A DNA stretch of 64,000 nucleotides from DATKEJ01 sp963768715 (GCA_963768715.1 CAVYJC010000007.1:248001-312000); one strand, 5' to 3'; numbered from the stretch's first letter, positions 15,214 to 23,777 are shown. The notes: generated by a model not told the origin, from the sequence alone. Numbers and translations are program-made.

Positions 15214-17196
15214 TCAGTTCGCCAGCGTGACGGTTCGAGATACCGTGAACGTCTCCCCAGTCACGCGGATGAGGTACAATCCGCTGGGCAAATTGCTCGC
15301 ATCGAAGACAAGATCGTTCCGCTCTCCAGCCTTGATTTGGCCATCGTAGAGCGACGCGACCGGACGACCGAGCACGTCCATGGCCTCCGCCAGGACGTGC
15401 TGATCACGTCCCAAGATCAGTGTCATTGACGTCGAGACGCCGAACGGATTTGGGTACGAAGACGACAGGAAGTACCCTCCGGGCAGCTCAATGAACAGCT
15501 CGATGACGGCGCTGTATGTGAAGGCGCCGTCGAAATCAATCTGCTTGAGCCGGAAGGAATGGCTGCCAGGCTCCAGGCCGGAAATCCGATATGTGTAGTC
15601 GGTCAGTTCGTTGGTATTCCCCGCCCCTTCAACGAAACCGATCTCCACGAACTCGCCATCCTTGGCGTGCTGCACCGCAAAGCCGGAGTTATTCACCTCG
15701 GAGGCCGTCGACCATCGAAGCACTACGTCATGATCGTGCACGAGTCCGTCGAAGGAAGTCAGCTCTACTGGAAGTTGCGGATCGATGCCCACGAATATCG
15801 TTACTGTGTCACGCTCCGCAAAGAGAGAGTGTTCGTCCGCGAGTATGTAGTAGAACATGTCGACGCCTATGAAATCCACGTCGGGCACATAGACGAAAGA
15901 ACCGTTGGTAACAATCGAAGTGACTGTCCCGTTCGATGGTGCGAAATAGTTCGACACGATGAACGAATCGCCATCGGGCTCCAAGTCGTTAATCATCAGT
16001 CCGGGCGCAGCCACAGTGAGCGTCGTATTGACGGGCGTCCCGTAGTAGTCGTTCGTTCCGATCGGCGGACGATTAGGATTGGGAATCACGTCAATGAAGA
16101 CCGTATCTGGATCAGAGAAGTTCTCCTGCGTGTCGAAAAGAACGTACCGAAATGCATCCGAACCGACGAATCCAGAACCGGGAACGTAAGTGAAGGCGCC
16201 GTTGGTCACAATCGAGCTCAGGATTCCGTTAGTCGGTGAAAAGAAGTTTGATACAATGAAATCATCGCCATCCGGATCGATGTCGTTGCCTTTGATACCG
16301 GGCGCAGGTACGGCCAGGTTTACGCCTTCCGTCGTCAGATAGTGATCTTGAACGACGATCGGGTTCTCTCCGCCCGGGGCAATCACTTCTATCTCGACCG
16401 TGACGCTTTCGCTAAAGCTGAGGTTAACATCTTGAAGCGTGTACGAAAACGAATCGGTACCGATGAAATCCGTATCCGGCACATACGTGAACGATCCATT
16501 CGTTATGATCGACGGGAGCGTGCCATTTGAAGGTGGGAAGTAATTCGAGACCAAAAATTCGTCGCCATCGGGATCGAAGTCGTTGCCCTTCAACCCGGGG
16601 GCCGCGACAACGAGCGAGGTGTTCTGGAGCGTGATGTATTCGTCAGGCACACCGATAGGTTGGCGGTTCGGATCTGGAAGAATCTCGATTTCAACCCTAA
16701 CTGACGCCGAGTAATTCAGATCGACGTCCTGAAGCGTGTACGAAAAAGAGTCGGCGCCGACGAAGTCGGTGTTCGGCACGTACGTAAATGCACCGCTCGT
16801 TACGATCGACGTGAGCGTGCCATTTGAGGGCGCGAAGTAATTGGAGACCAAAAAACTGTCGCCATCGGGATCGTAGTCATTGCCTTTGAGACCGGGCGCC
16901 GCGACGGTCAGCGTCTGGTTTTCGAACGTGACGTAGGTGTCCGGAATGCCGATCGGGGGCGCCGCGCCCGCCAGTTGCGAACCCTTTGACAAAATGTGCA
17001 GATCGCCGGGTGTTGCGACTTCTATGGCGGGCTCGCCGCGATCGGCCACACTGCGTCCGGGCTGGATGGTTGACCGCTCATTGGCGCCGGGCACTCGGGC
17101 TTGCAGGCCCATAGACTGTCCAGCAAGTATTCGAGGCGAAAACGCGGTCAGAATCCAAATCAGAATCCCGACGCGAAACGAAAACTGTGTTTCCAC
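15214..17196 (-). CDS. Secreted cadherin-like repeat protein with type IX-like sorting domain
   Basis: The protein has 660 residues; the start is GTG 17196, followed by a signal peptide ending near ILAGQS. Four tandem cadherin/Ig-like repeats of about 95 residues (roughly 82-455) each contain N-DYDPDGDSFLVSNYF-like Ca2+-binding loops and F.Y.P...F.G.D.F.Y.L. A 90-residue domain of the ELTSF...LRWSTASEVNNSGF type follows. The last 85 residues are a sorting domain (SSSYPNPFGVSTSM, DVLGRPVASL, AGERNDLVFDASNLPSGLYL). It is probably exported by the type IX route and held at the surface as an adhesin or spacer. Repeats 2 and 3 are so similar that recent duplication is likely. Confidence 0.85.
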   Translation of the reverse strand: METQFSFRVGILIWILTAFSPRILAGQSMGLQARVPGANERSTIQPGRSVADRGEPAIEVATPGDLHILSKGSQLAGAAPPIGIPDTYVTFENQTLTVAAPGLKGNDYDPDGDSFLVSNYFAPSNGTLTSIVTSGAFTYVPNTDFVGADSFSYTLQDVDLNYSASVRVEIEILPDPNRQPIGVPDEYITLQNTSLVVAAPGLKGNDFDPDGDEFLVSNYFPPSNGTLPSIITNGSFTYVPDTDFIGTDSFSYTLQDVNLSFSESVTVEIEVIAPGGENPIVVQDHYLTTEGVNLAVPAPGIKGNDIDPDGDDFIVSNFFSPTNGILSSIVTNGAFTYVPGSGFVGSDAFRYVLFDTQENFSDPDTVFIDVIPNPNRPPIGTNDYYGTPVNTTLTVAAPGLMINDLEPDGDSFIVSNYFAPSNGTVTSIVTNGSFVYVPDVDFIGVDMFYYILADEHSLFAERDTVTIFVGIDPQLPVELTSFDGLVHDHDVVLRWSTASEVNNSGFAVQHAKDGEFVEIGFVEGAGNTNELTDYTYRISGLEPGSHSFRLKQIDFDGAFTYSAVIELFIELPGGYFLSSSYPNPFGVSTSMTLILGRDQHVLAEAMDVLGRPVASLYDGQIKAGERNDLVFDASNLPSGLYLIRVTGETFTVSRTVTLAN

Positions 17197-17386
17197 GGCT
17201 ACCCTGTTAAAGCCCTTTCAAGAACCACGGGCCGCGAAAACGAGCGGACGAATCGGAGGGACATCGCTGTAAAGATCACCAGCGAGCGAACTGCGTCCTT
17301 CCTCTCGGTCTAGCGGGTTGACGCCGGTAAATAACGGTGAGAAATGCTGGGTGTCAATACGTCGATGATCGACATTTTATGCACGG

Positions 17387-17541
17387 TGAGCAATGAGTGA
17401 TGAGCGGGCTATCTGCCGTCGGACTTGGCGGTCGAACCCATTGGAATTTCGCTGTGAATTGTCGCGGGGCCGCGGGCAGCGTGCGAAGTGCCGCGTGGAT
17501 AGACCTATTTGGTATTTGGTATTTGGTATTTGAAGTTTGGC
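17387..17541. repeat. Oligomer tracts in the gap before tRNA-Thr
   Basis: The 500-base gap 17197-17699 holds no gene. It contains a short GAGCAATGAGTGATGAG tract (about 17387-17405) and a tract of TATTTGGTATTTGG units ending TTTGAAGTTTGGC (17506-17541). The latter is the rightmost member of the CAAATACCAAACTT family and is in inverted orientation relative to the one at 11575. Confidence 0.6.
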
Positions 17542-17699
17542 TTGTCGCGTTCACAACCTTTTCAGACGCAACAGGTTGGACGACCGTACGTTTGCACCGT
17601 AACTTTGGGTCTTTACGCGAAAGAAGATTTCTTCTTTCGGCGGTAAGATCCCTCGGCAGCTCGTTAGCGCCGAACTTTGATTTGTTGATTTAGCTTTAA

Positions 17700-17772
17700 G
17701 CCAATGTAGCTCAGTTGGTAGAGCAGCTCACTCGTAATGAGCAGGTCAGCGGTTCGAGTCCGCTCATTGGCT
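17700..17772 (+). tRNA. tRNA-Thr (anticodon CGU)
   Basis: The cloverleaf is complete. The acceptor stem GCCAATG pairs with CATTGGC (17765-17771). The D arm contains AGTTGGTAGA, and the anticodon arm GCTCA/TGAGC holds the loop CTCGTAA, reading ACG codons. The T arm has GGTTCGAGTCC. CCA is not encoded. A second, interrupted copy of its 3' half lies 50-130 bases downstream. Confidence 0.95.
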
Positions 17773-17799
17773 CTTTACCGCATCGCGGCGTTCGACGTT

Positions 17800-17990
17800 C
17801 GTGGTTCCAGGTTCCACGTTGTCAGCGGTTCGAGGCCTGCCGCGGCGCAGCCTACCCGGGCGCAGTCGGGGGAGGCGGAGACGAGTCCGCTCATTGGCTC
17901 CGGGCCGCCTTCGGGAGCCTGCCCCGAGCGAGCGAGCAGGGACATGCGTTTCAACTCTCAGCTGTTTCGAGCGACGAGGGGTTCCAGGTC
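17800..17990. repeat. Dispersed repeat mosaic with a split copy of the tRNA-Thr 3' half
   Basis: The bases GTCAGCGGTTCGAG (17821-17834) and CGAGTCCGCTCATTGGCTC (17882-17900) repeat the 3' half of the tRNA. They are split by a 47-base GC-rich insert flanked by CGAG on both sides. A segment that recurs at 36950-37015 follows at about 17925-17990 (starts GCCTGCCCCGAGCGAGCGA). No protein gene is visible from 17773 to 18232. Confidence 0.6.
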
Positions 17991-18232
17991 GTCTCAGTTT
18001 GGGTCGGCCTCCGAAAAATCTCGTCGAGTCGAACCGGAGCCGCACCGAGACGGACCGCTCGCGAGTATCGGATCGGGACCAAGTTCGCGGACTAGTTCAC
18101 CGTTCAACAAGATCCTGTCGATTTGTCTGGAAGGCAGTGCACGTCGTATCATGATTGAATAGATGATCAGCGGTCTCACCGCTGATGTGCGCTGCGTCTC
18201 TGACTCGACCCCCCACCAAATCTGACACTGTC

Positions 18233-19279
18233 ATGTTTCGAATTACAGTTCCTTTTCTTTTCGTGGTGACGCTGCTGATGAGTGCCTGCACTCCATCGGA
18301 CAATAGCGGTTCAGATAAAGCTGCAGATAGCGATGCCGCCGCACTTCTGGCGGATGCCCTGAGCGCTACTTACCCGAGCCACGGTGCAAGAGCTACAGTC
18401 GTCGACTGGGAAGGAAACGTGCTCCAGACAGGAGACAATGGTTTCACGTGCATGCCCACGCCGCCGCCGATCGCTGCCCGCGGCGCCACCGCCCCCCTGT
18501 GCCTCGACGACGTCTGGCTTGAGTGGGCACAGGCATGGCAGAACCATCAACCTTTTTCGACGGATCGGTTCGGAATCGCCTACATGCTCGCAGGAGATGG
18601 AGGCAGCAGTAACATCGACCCTTACGCGGAAGGCCCGACGGACGATAATGTATGGACCGTTGAAGGACCTCACATGATGTTGATCGCTCCCGATTCGTCG
18701 CTTCTGGCGGACATCTCGACCGACCCGGCCAACGGTGGTCCGTACGTCATGTGGCGCGGCACGGATTACGAGCACGTGATGGTCCCCGTCAAACCAGGAG
18801 GGGTAATGCCTGGAGCAGGCCCTCTTGAGGAGGCTCTATCTGCGGCAGACACAGACATGCAGTCGAGGGTTTCAGTTGTGGACTGGGAAGGGAAAACCCT
18901 CCAAGAAGGTGACAATGGATATACCTGCCTGCCGACGCCGCCGTCCCTTGCAGCACGCGGAACAGCCCCCATGTGCTTCGAGAACACGTGGTTTGAATGG
19001 GCAGATGCCTGGCAGAACCACAAACCCGTCTCGACCGAGCGGCTCGGAATTTCCTACATGCTCGCCGGAGATGCAGGTGCAAGCAATATCGACCCGTATG
19101 CCGAGGGCCCGACAGATGACAACCACTGGGTCCAGGAGGCTGCCCACTTGATGATCGTTGTACCGGATCTCGACATATTGAGTGACATTACCAGAGATCC
19201 GTCAATCGGTGGTCCGTATGTCATGTGGGACAGCACCGACTACGTTCACGTGATGGTACCGGTAGCTGACAGAAAGTAG
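18233..19279 (+). CDS. Lipoprotein with two tandem copies of one domain
   Basis: The protein has 348 residues from the ATG at 18233; the lipobox is LLMSAC, so it is anchored at the envelope. Residues about 35-185 and 200-348 are two copies of the same domain. Each shows a start like VVDWEGNVLQTGDNGFTC, then MPTPP..AARG.AP.C, W.EWA.AWQNH, IAYMLAGD.G.SNIDPYAEGP, H.M...PD and GGPYVMW.GTDY.HVMVPV. Single-domain relatives exist as small exported proteins in marine proteobacteria; their function is not known to me. The two copies differ mainly in connecting loops, and all Trp and Cys positions are kept. It sits alone downstream of the tRNA repeat region. Confidence 0.7.
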   Translation: MFRITVPFLFVVTLLMSACTPSDNSGSDKAADSDAAALLADALSATYPSHGARATVVDWEGNVLQTGDNGFTCMPTPPPIAARGATAPLCLDDVWLEWAQAWQNHQPFSTDRFGIAYMLAGDGGSSNIDPYAEGPTDDNVWTVEGPHMMLIAPDSSLLADISTDPANGGPYVMWRGTDYEHVMVPVKPGGVMPGAGPLEEALSAADTDMQSRVSVVDWEGKTLQEGDNGYTCLPTPPSLAARGTAPMCFENTWFEWADAWQNHKPVSTERLGISYMLAGDAGASNIDPYAEGPTDDNHWVQEAAHLMIVVPDLDILSDITRDPSIGGPYVMWDSTDYVHVMVPVADRK

Positions 19280-19356
19280 TCTGGGCGGCAATCCTTGATG
19301 CGTCAAATTCGAGCCGCGTAGCGGCCAGGACCTGAGTCCGTGTGACACCACCTATC

Positions 19357-20421
19357 TCAAGGTCTCCCCCACGCCTCGATCCTTGCCAACCGCTCATCCA
19401 GTACCGTCAGTTCTTTCCGCATCGCCTCTATCTGACCCTGCTGCCGCTCGGCAATCAGTTGCAATACCGCCGTCTCGTCGAGTCCGACCACCGTCGTGAC
19501 ACGGTGTATTCCAGCCGGGGCGTCCTCCCACGCGCGCCCCAGAAGTCCGTCGAGATGGGTTAGCTCGAGCGCCCCGGGATCGATCGCAATCGCCGTCCCG
19601 TCGTCGTTCCCGGATGCCACGATGAAGTCACCCGAATGAACGGGACCGCTCGTCTTGACGCGGATCTGTCCGACAAACCCCACCGCCTCCACCGCTGAAA
19701 GATCTTCGCCTTTCGGCATCCGACCCACCACAACGGCCTCGTCGCTTACGGCCATGACTTTGTCAGCGCCCGCCGTCCGGAAGCTTATGCGTCCACCAAA
19801 AACGCCCACGACGTCACCGCCTTCCATCGAGTCAGCGGCGTTCATCCGCGGGAGGTACTCAGCGTAGTCGCCGCCCGGCGATGTGAACTGCACCGTGCCG
19901 CCGCCTCCGCCTTCGATGGCGCCGAGCACCGCATCAGAACCGCTGTAGAACGTGATGAAGTTGGTGTTCGCGCCCGGACTGCTGTTCGGCACTTTGAGCG
20001 CCAGGACATCCGGACCGGCCGTGGTACCGTTGTTTTCTATCAGTGCGACATGGTCGGTTATGCCGTCTCCATTCTTCTGGCCTTTGATGTGGAGGCTGAA
20101 TGAATCGGCACTTGCCACGTAGATGCCGTCGTCATCGGCCGTGCGCACGTAGACGCCATTTTCCCCTGCCTGGTAAACCTGAACGCCATTGTCGTCCGGA
20201 TTTCCGACAAACACTCCGTCACCCTCCGTGTTCACAACTTCGACACCGTTCGGGCTCTGCGTGGCGACGAACGGACTGGAGATTGGATTCCCAGTCTGAT
20301 AGACGACGACCCCGGCGCTTTTGGCACTCGCCACGAACATTCCATTTCGACCCGCACTGTCTATTCGAACACCTTCAAAATCGACTCTTCCGACGCCGAC
20401 TCCGAACTTGGCGCCCCACAC
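19357..20421 (-). CDS. Tail-fibre-like secreted protein, C-terminal frame (frameshifted gene)
   Basis: This is the downstream part of the gene that starts at 21220. Authentic coding in this frame begins upstream of its first ATG, at about 20580 (YGNVGLEIVGAQTNGIWLGY). It contains strings of short repeats (G-V-V-Y-, G-V-F-V-G-, G-V-Y-V-R-, G-I-Y-V-A-). These are typical of beta-helical or trimeric fibres. A GGDYAEYLPR block follows, like the domain before S74-type ends, then a C-terminal coiled coil (LQLIAERQQGQIEAMRKELT). No catalytic Ser-Lys pair of the S74 autoprotease is obvious. Probable role: a surface or secreted fibre. Confidence 0.6.
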   Translation of the reverse strand: MWGAKFGVGVGRVDFEGVRIDSAGRNGMFVASAKSAGVVVYQTGNPISSPFVATQSPNGVEVVNTEGDGVFVGNPDDNGVQVYQAGENGVYVRTADDDGIYVASADSFSLHIKGQKNGDGITDHVALIENNGTTAGPDVLALKVPNSSPGANTNFITFYSGSDAVLGAIEGGGGGTVQFTSPGGDYAEYLPRMNAADSMEGGDVVGVFGGRISFRTAGADKVMAVSDEAVVVGRMPKGEDLSAVEAVGFVGQIRVKTSGPVHSGDFIVASGNDDGTAIAIDPGALELTHLDGLLGRAWEDAPAGIHRVTTVVGLDETAVLQLIAERQQGQIEAMRKELTVLDERLARIEAWGRP

Positions 20422-21220
20422 CTGGAACCCGTACCCGGCGCCGCCGACGTCGGCGACACCGGCCGGACTGCCGACTTGTCGAACCGTTACGCCTTCCGAA
20501 CCCGCATATCCGAGCCATATTCCGTTTGTCTGGGCGCCTACGATCTCGAGCCCGACATTGCCGTACGGGTCGAAAGAAGCCCGCAGAAGGTGTCCCTATC
20601 AGCCCAAGAGCAATCCCGCGGTTGCCCGCCTCGGGTATGTCGATTCCGTCGGCCGTCGCATTGTCAATGCGCACACCGTCGGCCGCTTTGGTCACTTTGA
20701 GCCCTGCCGAACCGGCGTATCCGACGCGCACGCCATTGCTCAGTGCACTGTCGACTCCGACGCCGTCGCTGTTCGCTGTTCCGACCGCCAGTCCGTCTGC
20801 GCCGGCCTGCTCGACCTCGAATCCGTTGACAGCGGCCGAAGTGATCGTCATGCCCGTACCGCTCGAGCTGCCTTCAAACGGCAGTCGCAAACCCAGGCTG
20901 TATGGGGCCGATTCGAGCGGCGTACGGGGCGAGATCTCCGAGTCGCCGCCGACGGTTATTCCAAGATCGATCGGCTCGTCAAAAGCCAGGCCCCCCAAAG
21001 GCCCGACAATAACGTTGAACACACCGTTTGTCACATCGACAGACGGGTGCGTCTGGGAGTATACTTCGGTTGGACCTTTGTAGAGCTTCGTGACGATGGG
21101 GAGCGTCGTGTCGCCCGCTCCTTCAACGTAGCCCTGGAGGCTGAACGAGTCGGGAACTTGGGCGTAGGTGGACGCCGCGAGAGCGAAATATGCAACGGTG
21201 ACAAAGAGGGCTGGACGCAT
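20375..21220 (-). CDS. Tail-fibre-like secreted protein, N-terminal frame (frameshifted gene)
   Basis: It starts at ATG 21220 with a signal peptide (ending STYAQ). The same introductory domain as the 1-692 gene follows: FSLQGYVEGAGDTTLP, G.FNVIVG, IDLGITVGGDSEISPRTPLE, APYSLGLRLP. Then come short G-V/I repeats. From about residue 213 the frame is wrong (RPVRQCRARDRRRP and Arg-rich sequence). Removing one G from the run at 20580-20582 joins it to the frame ending at 19357, giving a protein of about 620 residues. This is either a sequencing error or a recent inactivating change. Confidence 0.6.
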   Translation of the reverse strand: MRPALFVTVAYFALAASTYAQVPDSFSLQGYVEGAGDTTLPIVTKLYKGPTEVYSQTHPSVDVTNGVFNVIVGPLGGLAFDEPIDLGITVGGDSEISPRTPLESAPYSLGLRLPFEGSSSGTGMTITSAAVNGFEVEQAGADGLAVGTANSDGVGVDSALSNGVRVGYAGSAGLKVTKAADGVRIDNATADGIDIPEAGNRGIALGLIGTPSAGFFRPVRQCRARDRRRPDKRNMARICGFGRRNGSTSRQSGRCRRRRRRRVRVPGVGRQVRSRRRKSRF

Positions 21221-21309
21221 GTCTGGCAGTGTTTCGGTGGGCTGCTTCTGTTTTCCGTGAGTCTGGGTGGGACATAATGTTTAGCAAATATTGCGCAGCT
21301 TCGCAAGCT

Positions 21310-21505
21310 CATGCGAGCAGACAGCCACGCAAGCCGGGCCCCAATCTTGAAACTCGCAGACCCTCGTCGCTCGACACTACTTACCTCAATACCATTCTGC
21401 TCCAATCGGCGGCGACGACATGAAACAGTGGGCAATGGGTGTGCCATTCGTCAAAGATGGCAAGGTGATCTACGATGCGGAGGACAACACGGCAAAGATG
21501 CGGAG
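21310..21505 (+). pseudogene. 3' fragment of a phytanoyl-CoA-dioxygenase-like gene
   Basis: Bases about 21383-21480 repeat the 3' end of the gene at 22503-23147 with scattered differences. The copy encodes MKQWAMGVPFVKDGKVIYDA where the parent has IKQWAMAVPFVKDGKVIYDA. Similarity weakens to the left but can be followed to about 21310. The frame is broken and there is no start. It is a decayed duplicate next to its source. Confidence 0.7.
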
Positions 21506-21676
21506 CGCGTTAACGACAAGACGCGAACTCTCCTTGAGACGCTGGCCCGCAACGAGATCGAGACGATCGGTGATCCGTTCCTCATGAGATATAATGATCC
21601 CTGGACCCCGCCGTTCATGCGTCGCAATGAGGTGGCTATTGTTGTGAGTCATAGCACCAGCGCTTCGGGCGCATAG
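21505..21676 (+). pseudogene. 3' remnant of a SOUL-type haem-binding protein gene
   Basis: The last 57 codons of an open frame read TRTLLETLARNEIETIGDP, then MRYNDPWTPPFMRRNEVAI, which is the usual C-terminal end of SOUL/HBP proteins. The N-terminal two thirds are absent, and upstream lies the dioxygenase fragment in another frame. No parent SOUL gene is present in the window. From 21677 to 21809 nothing recognisable is seen. Confidence 0.6.
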
Positions 21677-21809
21677 TCCGTATTCGCGAAACCTGGTTCG
21701 CGCTTAATCTCGGTACTCCCAGTCAAGGTGAAGCCGGGACATGCCGCGTAGACCCGTCCGCGTGTCCTGGGTCGGGGTCAGATCCAATATTGGGCCGAAC
21801 TTCGGCCAC

Positions 21810-22034
21810 TCATTCTGATTCCAGAAGTTCGATTTTCGTACACATCATACCCGTCATTCCGCCTACGACGCCGAACCGAACGTGATCGCCTTCACGCAGA
21901 CGATCCTTCAGCGCGGGGTCTTTGAAACTGTCACTGTAGAAAGGAATTACGTCGTCTTCGTGGTCGACTCGGATCTCTCCTTCTGCAGAATCGCGGTCGT
22001 ACGAGATTACTTTGCCTTCTGCCATGATATTCAT
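21810..22034 (-). CDS. Small OB-fold/cold-shock-like protein
   Basis: The protein has 74 residues starting at ATG 22034; an in-frame ATG at 22025 (MAEGKVISYD) is equally possible. The pattern GKVISYDRDSAEGEIRV...D.IPFYSDSF, then LREGDHVRFGVVGG, fits a single beta-barrel of the cold-shock type. However, the classical RNP1 (KGFGFI) and RNP2 motifs are replaced, so canonical RNA binding cannot be assumed. It stands alone on the minus strand between gene fragments. Confidence 0.6.
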   Translation of the reverse strand: MNIMAEGKVISYDRDSAEGEIRVDHEDDVIPFYSDSFKDPALKDRLREGDHVRFGVVGGMTGMMCTKIELLESE

Positions 22035-22154
22035 ATTTAATGAGGACGCACTAAAGAAAAGAACAGGCCGGTCAAAACCGACACATTAAGCAATACGGAA
22101 GCCGTATTGGCTCCGTTCCCCGCTAAGCAGGCAGCGGCTCGTACCGGGACGGTC

Positions 22155-22203
22155 ACGCATCCATTCCCTCGTTCAAGTAGAACGACACAAGGTTGTTCAA
22201 AGC
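22155..22203 (-). repeat. 49-base copy of part of the TPR-cytochrome gene
   Basis: These bases match 23963-24011, inside the TPR region of the cytochrome gene at 23778-25970, with two mismatches by eye and in the same orientation. Weaker similarity extends a little to the left. It is a gene-internal fragment transplanted 1.8 kb away. The rest of 22035-22342 shows no gene. Confidence 0.65.
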
Positions 22204-22342
22204 TAGACTCCCTTCCTGGGCCGGGGACCACGCGAAGTCCCCGGTACCCCCTCATTTCCTGACTGTGCGGCCGGCTAAAACAGGCACACTTCACCGGTTC
22301 CTTGAATATCTTCAAGTCCCCACAGCGATAACGCACCACAAA

Positions 22343-22546
22343 ATGATCCGGATCACCCAGGAACAGCGCGATCTCTATCACTCCGAAGGCTACATGATCC
22401 TTCCGGACGTGATCCCGCCGGACATGCTCACGATGCTCCGCGAGGAGTGCTCCTATTTCCTCGGCTACAAGGATTCGCAGATGGACAGCCGAGGGCATCA
22501 CAGTGGATGGCATCAACCGTCGCGGCAGTCGTTACTTCATCAATAA
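22343..22546 (+). CDS. Phytanoyl-CoA dioxygenase family protein, N-terminal frame (frameshifted)
   Basis: The start is the ATG at 22343 (MIRITQEQRDLYHSEGYMIL), the classic beginning of PhyH-like proteins. After QMD (near 22487) the frame is wrong. One extra base there, when removed, joins it to AEGITVDGINRRGSRYF in the frame ending at 23147. Residues after that point in this frame are not real. Confidence 0.6.
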   Translation: MIRITQEQRDLYHSEGYMILPDVIPPDMLTMLREECSYFLGYKDSQMDSRGHHSGWHQPSRQSLLHQ

Positions 22547-23147
22547 TCTCTACCGTTTGAGCAGCAGAATGCGGGACTTCATTTTCAGTCCCATGATGGC
22601 CGAGATCGCCCAGGCTGCGCTGGGGCCCGACGTCTATTTGTTCAACGAGCAATGGGTCGTCAAGAACGCGGAGCAAGGGATGAAATTTGCCTGGCATCAG
22701 GACAGTGGCTACCTGAAGCGCAGCCATCCCGACGTCGAGCATCCTCCCTATCTGACGTGTTGGTGCGCACTCGATGACGTGAGTGAGGAAAACGGCACGG
22801 CGTACATCCTTCCGCATTCACGCGGCGGTACGGCGGGCAAGATCGTGGATCACGTCGAAGATCCCGCCACACACGATTTGATTGGATACACGGGCGACGA
22901 TCCCGGCGACCCCGTGATTGTTCCCGCGGGCAGCATTGCCTGTTTCACCAGCTACACGCTGCATCGAAGTGGTCCCAACCTGACGAAACGCATGCGCCGC
23001 GTCTACTTACCCCAATACGCTTCTGCTCCGATCGGCGGCGACGACATAAAACAGTGGGCAATGGCGGTGCCATTCGTCAAGGATGGCAAAGTGATCTACG
23101 ATGCCGAGGACGACAAGGCTGAGAAATACGGACCGTATCCCAAGTAG
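22503..23147 (+). CDS. Phytanoyl-CoA dioxygenase family protein, main frame
   Basis: This is the larger part of a gene of about 268 residues. It is an Fe(II)/2-oxoglutarate-dependent oxygenase fold. The metal pair is in WHQDSGYL (His and Asp), the distal His in SYTLHRSGPN, and a 2-oxoglutarate-binding Arg is likely in the RMRRVYLPQY region. Such enzymes hydroxylate acyl-CoAs or diverse small molecules, so the substrate is open. Authentic coding begins upstream at about 22490 in this frame. The gene may be functional if the one-base shift is an error. Its 3' end is duplicated at 21.4 kb. Confidence 0.75.
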   Translation: MDGINRRGSRYFINNLYRLSSRMRDFIFSPMMAEIAQAALGPDVYLFNEQWVVKNAEQGMKFAWHQDSGYLKRSHPDVEHPPYLTCWCALDDVSEENGTAYILPHSRGGTAGKIVDHVEDPATHDLIGYTGDDPGDPVIVPAGSIACFTSYTLHRSGPNLTKRMRRVYLPQYASAPIGGDDIKQWAMAVPFVKDGKVIYDAEDDKAEKYGPYPK

Positions 23148-23161
23148 GCTTCCTCCGTGCG

Positions 23162-23443
23162 CTACCGGTACGCGGTCTTGCGATCCTCGATCGTCAGGAT
23201 GAACACCAATCCCTCATCGGTGTCGCCCGTGTAGAAGAGCCGGAACGAACGAATCCGGTACCGCCAAGTATCTGGCGTGTAGCCGCGAAGCTTCTTGACG
23301 TTGTTCCCGAAGAACGACTGCTGCCTGAGTTGGGGATAGACGTACGAATCCAGTTTCTCCCTCAAGAACGCCTGATCGGCCGGCGACAATTTCTCTAGCC
23401 TCTTCAGAAACTCGTCCGTTTCTAAGATGCCGAATTCAGGCAA
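23162..23443 (-). CDS. RelE/ParE-family toxin, apparently without an intact antitoxin
   Basis: The protein has 93 residues from a TTG at 23443, preferred because AGAGGGG lies at ribosome-binding distance; a GTG at 23470 adds nine residues. The family pattern is clear: FLKRLEKLSPADQAFLREKL near the start, then NVKKLRGYTPDTWRYRIRSF, RLFYTG and FILTIEDRKTAYR. Such toxins usually cut mRNA on the ribosome. Just upstream a 25-codon frame (LEARTSRLHRSLKRGLRDAK) ends in a TGA that overlaps this start by a few bases, like an antitoxin tail, but it is cut by a stop and then by repeats. Confidence 0.75.
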   Translation of the reverse strand: MPEFGILETDEFLKRLEKLSPADQAFLREKLDSYVYPQLRQQSFFGNNVKKLRGYTPDTWRYRIRSFRLFYTGDTDEGLVFILTIEDRKTAYR

Positions 23444-23574
23444 GGCGACCCCTCTTCGCCTTGGCGTCACGAAGGCCGCGCTTCAGGCTCCGATGCAACC
23501 GACTTGTTCGAGCTTCCAGAGCCTACCCAGAGCGCGCGTTGCATAGGACATGCATCGGCACTCAGACTATCCCG

Positions 23575-23771
23575 CAGGGGCTCATGGATCCCCGCCTACG
23601 CGGGGATGACGGAGGTGGTGCACCTCCTGGCACGCAGCACCGCGCACCCGCCTACGCTGACGAGCACCTCCTGGCACCGCACTCGCACCCGCCTTCGCTG
23701 AAGCAGCTTCCAGTCTTCGCCCTCGCCCACTCGGGCTACGCCCGGCAGGCGGTCGGGCTTCGCCCCGCACC
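23575..23771. repeat. REP-like palindrome and dispersed GC-rich repeats
   Basis: A REP-like hairpin (ATCCCCGCCTACGCGGGGAT near 23588-23607) is followed by two units of GCACCCGCCTWCGCTGA. A segment at 23695-23751 recurs at 51786-51842 with one change (starts TTCGCTGAAGCAGCTTCC). The block lies between the truncated antitoxin region and the 3' end of the cytochrome gene. Confidence 0.55.
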
Positions 23772-23777
23772 GCGCAC

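Noticed and set aside
20100..21277. Two plus-strand frames of over 300 codons opposite the tail-fibre protein
   Set aside because: Their composition is Arg/Ser-rich and low in pattern. The minus strand carries a signal peptide, a known domain and repeats.
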